Positions 35,801 through 47,400 of a stretch of DNA of 64,000 nucleotides are shown piece by piece. This stretch comes from Pseudoscleropodium purum (lineage: Eukaryota; Streptophyta; Bryopsida; Hypnales; Brachytheciaceae). The stretch spans positions 24,781,063 through 24,845,062 of the forward strand of contig OZ017795.1 in the NCBI GenBank assembly GCA_963969395.1, written 5' to 3'. The first letter of the stretch is position 1. Each line of letters starts with the position of its first letter. Both the position numbers and the translations under genes were made by a program. The notes under the pieces were generated by a model. That model made no database searches and was not told the DNA's origin. It saw only the letters and a list, made by a program, of their open reading frames with translations.

Positions 35801-37837
35801 CTTGCGCGTTGAATAATGAAAATGACATATTATATAATAATTTTTTAACCACATAATCAAAACTTATGAAAATTTTGGGGCCTTAAAGCTACTCTTTGGA
35901 CACATGTTGTTTGAAAATTTTGAAGTATAATATATTCTGAATTTTGCAATCTTAAAATGTTTTTTCATTTTTGGAATGTGTAGATGATGAAAAACAAAAA
36001 TAAATATTGATAAATTTGAATAAATGAAGAACTGGTCAAACCAAATCTTTCAAAAGAACATATATGAACAAGGTTTGGATGTTAAAAAATTTATGAATTA
36101 TTAAATTAATTTTGCATTTTTATATTCTTGTCTATAAATCCTAAATATTTGGAAGTGGTCAATCATGTATGGCACAAAAATTACCCTTGTATTTAAATGC
36201 ATTTAAAGCTTTGTTGTATCTTTACAATTCAACAAAGTAACAAGAAAATCTTCCAAAGATTCAATTCAATGTTCATCACTATACACAAAATTTCATGAAG
36301 ATTTCATAGTCATCAAGACCATAATTCATATGATCAAAATTGACCAAAATTTACAAAATAAACTTCCCTAAAACAAACAACCATCATTAGGTACAAATTT
36401 TTTGCAATGGAGTGTCCAAAATATTGGGAACTTTTTGAAAACAAAGGACTATAGGATTATTTTTAAAAGCCCTTATAAAATTGAATTTTGGAGGGGAGGT
36501 GCATCACATGAAATATTGTCTCATAATGGCAAAAATGCGTCTTATGCCAAAATTGTTTGAGAGACAAGGAATAGGAGCTTTCAATCCATACTTTAAGTGA
36601 GGCTTTTTTATATTTTTATTTGTTTATTTGATATCTTTAGAATTTTGCATCCTCCAAGTTGTGTTTATGATACTAATAGAAAGTTCTTTACAAGAAAAAG
36701 TGCATGGACTTTATTTTGTGATGTTTGGATTCAAGTAGAAAATTTATATTATATTGTGGCTACAACATACAATGCACTAGTCTTCACAAATTGTGTTTTT
36801 TTATGCTTTGTATTAGAATTTTGTAATTATCCATGTAATATGAAAATTTGTGATTGGATTCAAGGCATGACCAAAGAAACATTCATTTTTCCCTCATTTT
36901 TCTTTGAAATATTCTAAAAATATATAAACATTTTTTTCCAAATAAATAAACCCTACCATGAGGTAATATAATTAATTAGTTTTCCATGCATCATGCCATC
37001 TTCAAGGAAATTGCAAAATTCTATTTATTTAGCTAATATTATATGCAATGAATTCGCTTCTATGGCCTTGGTTTGATGACTTGGCCTTAAGTGGCACACC
37101 AATAAGGTGCTTATAAATTCAAACTTGGATGCTCGAGAAGGGTGCTCACTACCATAGTCCACCCAAATATGGTGGGGTCAAATGACCTTGTTGTCATGTG
37201 GGGGCCTAAGAATTTTTCAAGACAAAAAGAACATGTTGGTTATTTATAGGATTTATTCTACTTTATCTTTTTCTATAATGAACACCACATCTATAACACA
37301 TTAACAATATTTTCATATATTCACTAACTCTTTTGAATAACATCCTAAATACAAACTATATCAAATTTGCATATTAATTTTTTTTTTAATTTTTTAATTC
37401 ATACTATATAAATTCCAATCACATTTATCCTCATTTAACTAATTTTAAGCTATTAGGTTGTATACAATGTTATCAATTGTCTTCAAGACTTGTTTTTGAA
37501 TCTTTAATTTTTCCCCATTGCCCCTACTATAGGACTATGTACCAAGAAGATGCAACACCTAGAGCATCTTTTTTATAAAAACTTACTTCATTGTTGCCAA
37601 AAAAACCTTGGCCATTGATATTTTTTTAACAATTCCCCCCTCTAATGTTGTTGATCTCAATAAACAACTTGGGATACAAATACGGGATATTGTAATGATA
37701 TTGGATATACATAAAAGATATTGTACCAATTCTAGATACAAATATAGATACAAATATGCGGTAATATAATGCAACATGGTATAAATATGGGATACAATGG
37801 GTTGGTATAAATTCCATATATAATGCCAAACCTAATC
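35801..37837. other. AT-rich intergenic sequence
   Basis: No gene is supported. A plus frame of 106 codons (36597-36917) is phenylalanine/isoleucine-rich with no motif, and a pair of overlapping minus frames near 37.6-37.8 kb arise from repeated ATATTG/GATACAAATA words. Confidence 0.5.
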
Positions 37838-38150
37838 ATTAGAGGATTTATGGACCCTCAGGAGGGCCGTTTCAAGTAGCTGTGTTGTAAACTGTCCTCC
37901 CTGTAGTTTTGGGGGAACATTTGTTCCCGACCAAAAAATTTTAAAAATTAAAAAAAAAGTTGGTCTTGAAATGAAGAAAAAAACTGAAAAAATTCATTTT
38001 TTCTTTTTTGAAAAAAAAAATTATTATTTTTGGACGTGGCAGTCAATGTTCCACATCAGCAAGCTACCATAACCCCTTGCAAACCCTTGTAGGACAATTC
38101 CCACAGTCTGGGAACTTATAGCCCTCCCGGGGGCCCCAAAATCTTCTAAT
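37838..38150. mobile_element. TIR element family T, copy T2
   Basis: 313-bp element whose ends are inverted: the left arm starts ATTAGAGGATTTATGG and the right, read inward, ATTAGAAGATTTTGGG; both run on into GGAGGGC. Inside lie GGACGTGGCA (38032-38041) and TTCCACATCA (38050-38059), again an inverted pair of the family motif. No target-site duplication is clear. Confidence 0.7.
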
Positions 38151-39655
38151 GGGCTTCTCAAAATTGCAAATGGGGGAAGGGAGGAAGGGGTGGTAATGAA
38201 ACAAATTTAGATTAAATTGATTTAAATTATTATTCTTTAACTCAAAGGAGGAGAGGTTAAATGATATGAATTTAAATGAATGTAAATTTTTTTGAGCTTG
38301 TTGTAATATAGCTGCATTAACATACAACTTACTATGTACCCAAAAGATATAAACATCTTCTAGGTGTTAACTATACAATTTATATGAATGAATAAACTCT
38401 CATTACATACTAAATATTTCCAAAGAAAATAAGAGTTATTTTTCTTTGCAAATGAACACTTAGGGTCATATACACATGAAGAGTTTGAAAACTTGTATCC
38501 ATTAATTATCTCAAAAATATATCAAACAATATATGGAGCATACTAACTTCCAAGTGTTTTACTATCTACTAGATGAATGATGTGACAAGTCCACTTCATT
38601 TGATTAATATTTATCCATGAAGTTTCAAAAAATGTAATGTAATATATTATTAGAAAGAAGAATGAATAATCTACATTGAATAGGGGTATGAAGGGGACTC
38701 ATACTAATTAATCAACATAACACACTATATAAATATCTATTGCTAAAGTGTTAGGAAGTTGTACAAACATCTACAATTTCTCAATATAATTTCCTTTAAT
38801 TTTTTGGTCCCCTTAATATCCCTATTCATTGTACATAAATCAATGATATAGATATTTTTGAAATTTTTCTATTATTTTTCATAAATTTTCAAACATAATC
38901 TAACTATCTCTAACCCTTTAGAGTCTACAATATAAAAGTGGATGTAAAATTGAAGCTTTCTAGGCAAAACAAAGTATGGCTAGAAAAAGATCTAGTTTGA
39001 GGATCTTCATTTTTATAAGTATTCTTTTCTTCCCATTTCTACTTGAACTCAAATAAAACCTAACACAATACCAATAATCACGTCATTGAAGAATATACAA
39101 AAATTGCATTTTAAATATACTTGACAATATAAATCATCCTACATATCCAAAAGCTTTTATAGCAAGGGTAGACTTTCAAATGCAAATATCTTGGAACTCA
39201 TGTGGGCTAGAATTGAAAATAATTTTCAAGTTCTTTAGAATAAGCTTCTTGTTTTTGTTGAATTTCATGATGATTACATTTCCATATAAATATAGACAAA
39301 CTACATTTTAGAATTGTATTGTCAGTCAAAAAGAAAACAAAAAAAATTTGAAGTCTATTGTTAAAAGTAATTTTAGGAAGCTAATCAAAAAGTTGCTTAA
39401 CATACCTTTTTTACAATTGCCTCTGTCTATAATTTTTCTATCCAACAATTTTGATTCTCTTCTTGCAAAATGTTGGATACTTCTATACCAAATTTTGGGA
39501 ACTTTGTTTTGGACTTCTTTGCAAAGTTTAGCTGATTTTTGTGTATAAAAGTTCGTCCTAATTTCTTGAAAAGCATTCATGATTCATCCAATAGATGGAT
39601 TGGATGTATGTTTCAAAGATTAAATTTAGCAACAAGGTCCAAGGGGTTAGTCCTT
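38151..39655. other. AT-rich intergenic sequence
   Basis: Nothing supported. The two overlapping frames on opposite strands at 39326-39580 are chance frames. Confidence 0.5.
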
Positions 39656-39659
39656 AACT

Positions 39660-39870
39660 CCTAAACTTCATCAAAAAAACACTCAAAATTGTCATTTCTA
39701 TTGCAAAGTGCAGAACATTTTGGAGTTTTTTTTTTTTTTGCATATCTAATCATATGATTTTGCACTAAACTAGTATAGAAATGTGTGCAAGAAAATTCAA
39801 AAACTTTGACCTCATTGATTGCAAGATATTTGCATTTGAAGTGAATAAATCTCCCAAAGAGATTACTCTC
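39660..39870 (+). repeat. Dispersed repeat family A, copy A5 (partial)
   Basis: Matches only the front of the family: CACTCAAAATTGTCATTTCT, TATGATTTTGCACTA and GATTGCAAGATATTTGCATT. It is truncated afterwards. Confidence 0.65.
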
Positions 39871-40479
39871 AATTTTTAGAAAACTACATGAGTTAAAATA
39901 TAGGGTCCATTTAATTCAAAGTGGAAAATTTTTATATGATATGTAGGGCTACTATAGGATCCATAAAATGCTACTTACTTCATTATGTATAAATTCGTCT
40001 ACATAAAAATATCATGTAGTAGAAATTTTTATTAATAATTTAGCCTTAGCAAATAGGAGGTGTGCAAATTTTTCATAGTATGATGAGTATAGATGTGGAC
40101 AAATAAGTTCGTGTGGATGATAAAGTGAACATAATGAAGAAGATCTACAATGAAGGGTGATTGACTAAAATTGTACCACAATACTAATAGTGTATTCATC
40201 AAAAAAATTAAGTTTGAATATAAAACATTGACCACAAGTGGAAGAAATTGTCACATTGCATGAATAGGGAAGTTTACTACCTTAGTGGGTTCAACAAATT
40301 GAAAATTGTACAACATGAGGATAGAATTTATAGTCCATTTGGCTTCAATCTTTGAAGCCATATCTATTAAACACACTCACATTGAATGGAATGTTCACAA
40401 GATAATTTTAGTGGGGATTTTGAAGTATTTAATGGTAAACTTGTTATTGACCCCTAAAAAGCAAAGGGCGTTTTGAAAG
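39871..40479. other. AT-rich sequence, nothing supported
   Basis: AT-rich sequence between two family A repeats. No reading frame with a motif and no element end. Confidence 0.45.
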
Positions 40480-41350
40480 AGGAATAGTTTAAAACTACCC
40501 ATTTTTTGATGTTTTATCCAAATTAAAAATTTCCATTTAAACAAAATTGAACTACCAAAAAATGTATTTAATTAGTAAGTCAATATGTAGAATAAATTTC
40601 AGTCCATTTGCCCACGTGGACTTGAAGATTATAATGTTTGAAGTGAGAAAAAAAACTTATTTTCATTCTCGCAAACCAAGGTCAACAAATTTTGATCCCT
40701 CTTGGAATAAATTTTTTTCTCTATACCAAAATGGATATTTCGACCATTTGTAAGTATATGATGTTAGGTTCATTTATTAAAAATTTCAAAAGTAAATATG
40801 GAATTTAGCTTATTCTAAATCAACCTCCAATGCAAGGAAGAAATTTTTTATTTAAAATCCAAATGGCAATATACTAATCATTTTTTGGTGATTTCTTGTG
40901 CAAGGAGGAAAATTTTTATTTAAAATTCAAATGGTAAAAAATTAGGGACAAACATTTGGATTATGTGGGAAAAATTTCAAGAACTTTGACTTCACATATT
41001 GCAAGATAATAGGGCTTGGAGTTAGATGAAAATGTTTTGTCTTGAAGCCACCCCAATATAGCTAATAAAGTTTGAAATCCTCTTAGAATGTGATATGAAA
41101 ACTAAATAAAACTAAATTATATGCCATATTTTATTAGTTACGTATATGCCAAATTTCAATAGTTGATAAGCGTTTTTGCAAAAGATGCCCCAAAGATGCC
41201 AAAATTGCCCAATTTTTTTAGAAAAGTATAACTTTTGATTCAAGTGTTTGATTGGAAAAAATGATATTTACACTAAGGAACATGTGTTCACACCTTATGT
41301 CAAAATTTCATAAACATTTGACCAAAATTGACTTAATAGGAACCTACCTA
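40480..41350 (+). repeat. Dispersed repeat family A, copy A6 (degenerate)
   Basis: Holds GTTTAAAACTACCCATTTTT, ACATATTGCAAGATAATAGG and TATAACTTTTGATTCAAG in family order, with a short internal duplication of GGAAGAAATTTTTTATTTAAA-like text near 40.83-40.93 kb. Confidence 0.55.
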
Positions 41351-41453
41351 AATTTTCAATTATTCTTTCAATAGACACTTAGCTTCAAGAGGTTAAAAAT
41401 TGCCATTTGGTCTATAGCATGTACTTAAATTGAGTTCAATTTAACACATGTAC

Positions 41454-41739
41454 ATTAGGAAAAATTTCAAGCCATAGGAGGGCTACAAGTTTTGACAACC
41501 CCCCCCCCCCCCCCCCGGTGCAATTAAAGACAAAATAAAATGGTTTATTTATTTATATTTTTTATTGAAAGCATCTGATGTGGCACTACTTATGTGATGT
41601 CAACATGACATTAGGTTTTAATATTTTTTAAATATTTAAAAATTAATTGATTTAATTTAATTTATTCCTATACTAACACTACATAGGGCCAAAAAACAAA
41701 AGCTTAATGGCCCTCCTAGAGGTTCAAATTTTTCCTAAT
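41454..41739. mobile_element. TIR element family T, copy T3
   Basis: 286-bp element with about 32-base inverted arms: the left begins ATTAGGAAAAATTTCAAG, the right read inward ATTAGGAAAAATTTGAAC, and both reach TAGGAGGGC. The best preserved arms of the three copies. It contains TGATGTGGCA at 41576-41585 followed by TGATGTCA. An 18-base C run (41499-41516) lies just inside the left arm. No clear target-site duplication. Confidence 0.75.
41499..41516 (+). repeat. Poly-C tract (18 C)
   Basis: Eighteen consecutive C inside element T3. It could form a G-quadruplex on the minus strand or i-motif on the plus strand; the exact length should be treated with caution. Confidence 0.85.
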
Positions 41740-42624
41740 AGTAGAGGGTAGGAAAAATTTGTGAAGAAAATGGGGATAAAAAAAAACTGAATGCTAAATT
41801 TTATATGTAAGATAGTCCCATTTAAAAAAACCACATGAGTGAATTTACAGAAACTTAGGATATTGAAAATCTCTTGTAAAAATATTGTCATCTTAAATAC
41901 AATAATTAAATTAAATAATCTCACATCAAATACCCTCTTAACTCAAGTATATACCTTAAATTAGAAGGAGTGATAACCTTGACATAAATTTTTTTTTTAC
42001 ACCTTGTTTGACTAGATTTGAAGGCTTTTGAATCTCAACTCAAAATTTTTACCCTAATTTTCTCATCACTAATCCAAAGAAAATGAATCCAATCTTTCTA
42101 TACGAATAAAAATTCTTTCTATAAAGAATAAATTTTTGGAAATTTTATTTTTATTTTCTATGAATCTATGATTCTTTTGGGCTCCTTGATAAATTCCATT
42201 TTGGGCTTAGGGTGCCTTAACTTTAGCTTTTGGGCACCATTTGAAATAAAAATTATGTTATTAGAAAACTAATATATTTTCCTATTTTCAATGAAAAGTT
42301 TCGAAAAATCACAAAAAAAATTGAGATTGTACAAGTCTACCCAAAATCCAATTTGTCCCCCAATGGACTTCAAGTACTATAGTTGTTTTTTTTGGGAGGG
42401 GGGGTATTTGACATATAAGAGTGCATAAATCGGCATGTATAACGTTTACAAAAGTTTGTATTCATCTTGAGTTGGATTTAATAATATATGACACTTCTAA
42501 TTTAGAATATTATTGCACCTCCTAAATGTATGAGAATGTGCAAATGACAATTGATGCAATTAAAATTGTACAAATGCCATATTTGAACATGATAAGGTTT
42601 AGTTATTAACCCCTAAGTACCCAA
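41740..42624. other. AT-rich intergenic sequence
   Basis: No gene supported. It contains a short G-rich run near 42.40 kb. Confidence 0.5.
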
Positions 42625-42985
42625 ATGTTGAAGAATAGATGGGCAAAGAAAACACAACAATATCACTTATGGCTTGAAAGATTATAATGTTTGATTACAA
42701 AGGTGTTAAAACTATGAAAGTGATTTGAAGTCTTTCAATCCTCCTTTCACATTTCAAATCTAAAAAATTGGTCTCAAAAAGAATAAGAGGATAAAAGGCA
42801 TAATATGCACAATCCTAAGCAATTTATGACCTCTCAAAATCTATTGTATTATTTTTTCTCTAAGATTTAATGTCTTTGAAGCTCATTTCCAAGAGCTCTC
42901 AAGACTAGAAAATCAAGACTTGCAATTAATGGACACCCTTTTACAAGATCTTGAATAAGAAAATCATAATCCTTCATTTTTAAAA
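42625..42985 (+). repeat. Dispersed repeat family C, copy C2
   Basis: Same-orientation match to 21975-22420, ending about 0.5 kb before the conserved leader of trihelix copy 2. It is not an inverted partner, so it is independent of the inverted gene duplication. Confidence 0.7.
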
Positions 42986-43119
42986 TTGGATTTTTGATGC
43001 TAAAAGTAGACTTCAAAAATAAGTTTTTAGAAATAGAAACAACTTAAAAAAAAAAGGTTGATAAGATTTTATTTAACTTCAAAGTAGTGTTGACACGAGA
43101 ATTCTGTGCCTTGAGCAGT

Positions 43120-43733
43120 TGGGAGTTGAAATGACCTTCCACATGTTAGTGTTGGATTTTCAATTTACCAATGTATTGTATGCCTGGCCATATTTTAGTA
43201 CATATTCTTTATTCTAAGAGCAAAAAAGATGCGAAAATCAGGCGGTGCACCCAATGAGTTCCAAAGCGCCGAATCAGGGCCGAGATTCTGCAGTAAAGAG
43301 GTTGCCAACCCCAAGCGCATGAAAATGTCACCACTAAGCTTACCTTACTGCAAGTCTCCAAGTCTCCAACTGAAGTCCTTCAAAAGCCTTGAAAAAGCAA
43401 AAGGAACTGAAGTTGCGGCGTGGGGTCCAAAGCGAAAGGCAAGGCAAGGGTCGGGACTCGGGACGGAGACTTGGAGCCGGGGTGGACGACCTTGATGAGC
43501 TCGAGCGATGAGAAACAGTTATCCTCCGCCGCTCTGTGAGAAGGTGCGAGAAGCCACGCCTCGACCGCGAGCGCAAGACGAACACCCATCCATCCAAAGG
43601 TCCGCAAGGGTGGGCTTCCGGCGTCTGGCCTTCATCACTGTTGAACAGAGCCTGTGAACCGTGAGGGAAGGAGGGCGTGCAGGCAGGCAGCAGGAGTAGG
43701 GATTAGGTGGGGATCTGTCCCAAGTCCACCAAG
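43120..43733 (+). promoter_or_regulatory. Promoter and conserved 5' leader of trihelix copy 2
   Basis: Holds the three leader blocks shared with copy 1 in the same order: 43505-43524, 43533-43551 and 43630-43649. The GAC run of copy 1 is missing. An 88-codon plus frame at 43229-43495 falls in this upstream DNA and has no counterpart in copy 1, so I do not call it a gene. A GATTAGG word shortly before the start codon is also shared. Confidence 0.65.
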
Positions 43734-45864
43734 ATGATGCTGCAGCAGCAGCAGCAGCAGCAACATCAGCAACATCAAGCGCAGCAGCACCAGGCGCAGC
43801 AGCACCAGGCGCAGCAGCAGCAGCAGGGCGATGGCGGGGGCATGGAGCAGCACGCCTTGGGGCACTGCGAGGAGCATCATGTGGTGGTCGGGCGCATGGA
43901 GATGGCGCCCGTGGGTGGGCTGAGGATGCTGGACGACCAGAGTGGGGAGCGCATCTTGTACGGGGAGAAGCCGCTGGGCGACCACGACGACCAAACTCTC
44001 GGCAATGGCCATGCGCAGTACCATGCGGTGGACATGGGCAACGGCAAGCACGGTGGCCATGCGGGGGTGGGGATGGACGACATGGACGGCAAGCTCGGTG
44101 GACTGGGCGCCGCTATGCTGGGCGTGGAGCAGAAGATGGAGCCGCGCGAGCGCCAGATGAGCGAGGGCGACGTGGGCACGGCCAACAGTCCGCAGGTCGG
44201 GAAGCTGCGCGGGCGTTCGTCGCGCGATCCCGCGATTGAGTGGAGCGAGAACGCCACCACGGTGCTGCTGCAGGCGTTCGGAGAGAAGTACCGCGCGCTG
44301 GATCGCGGGAATTTCACGAGCAAGATATGGGCCGACATTGCGGCCCGGGTGAACAGCCGAGGCTCTTTGACGGTAATGCGCGCGATGGTTGCTATTGGGG
44401 TCGGTTTGAATTTTGATCAAGTCGCGTGGTGAATTGGTATAGTTTGTGTTTTGTTTTGGGTGTTCCCTTCCCTTTCTTTTCTGTAAGTACTCCCGAACCT
44501 AGTGGAGTTAGGGTTGGGAATGAAAATTGGAAGGGTGAGAGGAGGAGAATTGCAAGATTCGACGTAGAGAATGCGAGGGGACGCAGACAGGGTAAGTGTG
44601 TGGTGGGAGAGATACACCGAGAGGCATCTGCACCGAAGGTGCTCGTTTAGAGGGTTCCGGGTAGTGCTTAGACACCAGTTTGGGGCAATTACATGTGTCA
44701 GCTTGATATGACAGTCCTTGATCAGAGTTTCTGGGAGGATCATCGTCGTAAGTTGTGATAATTGTGTTGGCTGGCAGCATTCGAACTTTTGCGGGAGAAT
44801 TCCCCAGGCTAGAAATTGGATGTGAACTTCTTGGTTTCTTAGTAGCATGTGGTTGCAGTCTTTAGCTGACCATCCATATATGAGCATTGGTTCTTGCGGG
44901 AAAGCAATGCCCCTATTGACCAGTGACTTCTCTACGAATCTGACAATTGAATCCATGATGTAGCCACCTCCGCACAATACTGATTGTCGTTCACTGGAAT
45001 TCTGAAACGATGCACTAGATTTCGCAAATACTGACTGTTCGTCTCTGCATCGTGTAGGGCAATCTAGTAGATGGCATACCAAAAACGCAGGAGCAATGTC
45101 GTATAAAAGTAGGTATTCTTTTCGCACTCGCTACATGTGATGCTTCCTTTTGATTTTATCCTGAAGTGATTAGATTCTACATGGATTCAAAAGCAGGGCT
45201 ATTCCTTGATAATCACTCCGTTCAAGGGGTACCCAGTGTCTCTAACCGATTACGAGAATCTCAGGTCGATAATCTGAAGAAACGATACAAAGTGGAGAGG
45301 GAGAAAAAAAAAGTGTCAGGCAGCGGAACATCAAAGTGGATATTCTACGACATGATGGATGAACTGATAGGATCAAACCCGAGGCATATGCGTAGCGGGG
45401 GTGGGCTGGGAGGGGAGGACTCGCCGTTAGCCTTAGAGAACGGTGGCACGCCTCTTGGTATTCGGTCGTCAGGGGAGGAAGGAGACAGGATTTACTTCTT
45501 GGAGGGTCCGGGAGGTGAAGGCGATCAAACATCAGAAACGGTCCCTAAGATATCGCCGATACAGGGACGCAGGAAAAGGAAGAGAGCGCTGGAAGACATG
45601 GAGCGGGAGCACGTGAATGCCCCGGCCCTGATGGCTCTGTTCGAGGGGTATAACATTCCTCCGATCATCATCGATGCGATGCTGCAGGAAGACATGGACG
45701 AATACACATTGATAAACTCTCGAGACATCACGGTGTTGCTTGAGCAGTTGCGGAGCAAGCACAGGCTGCACATCAAGCTGGGACCTGCGGAAAGGATCAA
45801 GCAAGCCGTTGAGGCTGCAAAAGAGAAGAAGAACAGCATGGCCCTCGTCATCCAGCAGCAGTAA
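43734..45864 (+). CDS. Trihelix transcription factor, copy 2 (3 exons, 429 aa)
   Basis: Coding exons are 43734-44372, 45058-45108 and 45265-45864 (639, 51 and 600 bp), all phase 0; introns are 685 and 156 bp with GT-AG ends. The frame is open upstream to a GTG at 43707, but ATG-ATG at 43734 matches the start of copy 1. The N-terminus is a longer glutamine/histidine tract (seven consecutive Q, then QAQQH repeats) than in copy 1. The trihelix domain spans about residues 169-268, GRRKRKR is at 331-337, and the SAM-like segment lies at about 351-416. Exon 2 encodes the same 17 residues as copy 1, with only synonymous changes. No stops or frameshifts, so both copies look functional. Predicted nuclear DNA-binding regulator; the target genes are unknown. 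Confidence 0.9.
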
Positions 45865-46158
45865 CTAGTGGGGACAAAGTGTATAGCTGAAATCGGCAAA
45901 GGGGGAGGAGTAGGAGAGTAAACAATGACTGAAATTATTGAATGGCGCTCAGTTGTATTTTAGACAGTTTTGATGCTGTAGTTCGCTGCTGGTAGAGTTT
46001 GTTTCTCTGTTATACTGGATCTGCTTGGCATTCTGTTGAACAGAATCTTCCTTGGCGAAAGGTGGGGTGTGTGTTGGAGCTGGTTCATTTTCGTTTTACG
46101 TCGGCATGTTATGGATAGAGCAATGATAGCAGATATTCCATCACCGACGATGCCCAAG

Positions 46159-46829
46159 GTACATTCCGTTGTCCTCCTATCGTTTGTCGAGTGTTAACGG
46201 AATGTAGAAGAGTAGAGAGACTGCCGTCTGGCATGTCGAAGCAAGACTGACCATCGCTCACGAGCTGTAGGAGACCTGGCTTAGGTCGTGTTTTGAGCGT
46301 TATTCCGATGTTTCTCAGACTAAGGAAATCTAAGCTTGACAGTTCTTGAACCATCTGAATTATTGAAGGTGGTGTCGGATCAATGGTGCGGCGTCGGTGG
46401 ATTCAGTGTCCGGAGGAGAGTGAAATAGTGATTTATTTGAAAGTGTTTGCAGATACAATATTAACGCTTAAGATTTAATTGAATCAAAAATTGACAGCTC
46501 TAATTTAAAGCTATTTGTTCATTTTGCGTACATTTATTTCTGGATTCACGTATTTTGTTATGTACGACCTGTATGATTGAGGGCTTAGCACATTGCCACT
46601 CTTCAATGACTTCCAAAATGATTTGGTGTGATTTTTGGAAATTAGCATATTTCCACTATGCTAGACAATTTTGTCTTGAAATATATATAAAATTTTGAAC
46701 TTGCGAATTGGTTCTATATGGTTTTCAGTGATAATTTCGTTTTTTCGTGTGATCAGATTTCTGTGTGTATTTTTCCTGGCTTCTATGCAATGTCTGTCGC
46801 TGAAGCAAACTCAACGTGGTGTGCTGCAG
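46159..46829 (+). other. Predicted intron in the 3' UTR of trihelix copy 2
   Basis: The donor GTACATT at 46159 follows GATGCCCAAG, and the acceptor GCTGCAG ends at 46829. The intron starts 294 nt after the stop codon. The exon side upstream of the donor is strongly conserved with copy 1 (GTGTTGGAGCTGGTT, GGCATGT-ATGGATAGA, CGACGATGCC). No transcript data. Confidence 0.5.
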
Positions 46830-47400
46830 AAAAGTCACTAGCCAGTCAGACATACGCAAAAACTTGCCGGGGCGTACTTGGTTCTCCTGCTCTGTCAGTT
46901 CGTATATCTGGGCTTTTCAGGAGTTTCATGCGTATGATTCATGTGGATTTTGTTTGTATTAGGTACAGTTATACTGTAGTGACTTGGACGTAAATCTTCA
47001 ATCTTTTTTCGGCTTTGATCATTGTTGGGATTGGCGCCTGCCATATTAGTTACGAGGGATACGTCGTTGGGTTACTTGTAGAATAGAGATGCATTATTGA
47101 TTATGTTCAATAGAAGTAAGGAGAAATGTTTCCAGATTGCTGTGTACCGTATGGAAGATTTGGTGATTTATGGGAGGTCCATTCGTGGATGAATTCAACC
47201 CTATTGAGTTGCATGGATGTTGATGCCATTTGCTTGCTGTGGAGCGTTTTAGAGAATATTGTGTTGTTGACAAGTTGGTTCAGAGGCTTGTGAACGTGTT
47301 ATGTTTTATGCAATAGGCTGTAGTTGGAAGATTTGTGGCCTCTGAATATGTTTATGAAGCGTTTCAGTTTTCAATCCCATAAACAATGCGGTGGATGTTT
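46830..47400 (+). other. Trihelix copy 2: predicted terminal 3' UTR exon and flank
   Basis: Counterpart of 16441-16907. It shares GATGTTGATGCCATTTGCTT, TGTTCAATAGAA and TACGTCGTTGG. Similarity ends near 47.3-47.4 kb, where AT-rich repeat sequence starts. Confidence 0.55.

Noticed and set aside
43229..43495. 88-codon plus-strand frame before trihelix copy 2
   Set aside because: Lies in upstream DNA; the matching region of copy 1 has no equivalent frame.
43635..44420. 261-codon minus-strand frame opposite trihelix copy 2
   Set aside because: Antisense shadow of exon 1; histidine/leucine-rich and not conserved as protein.
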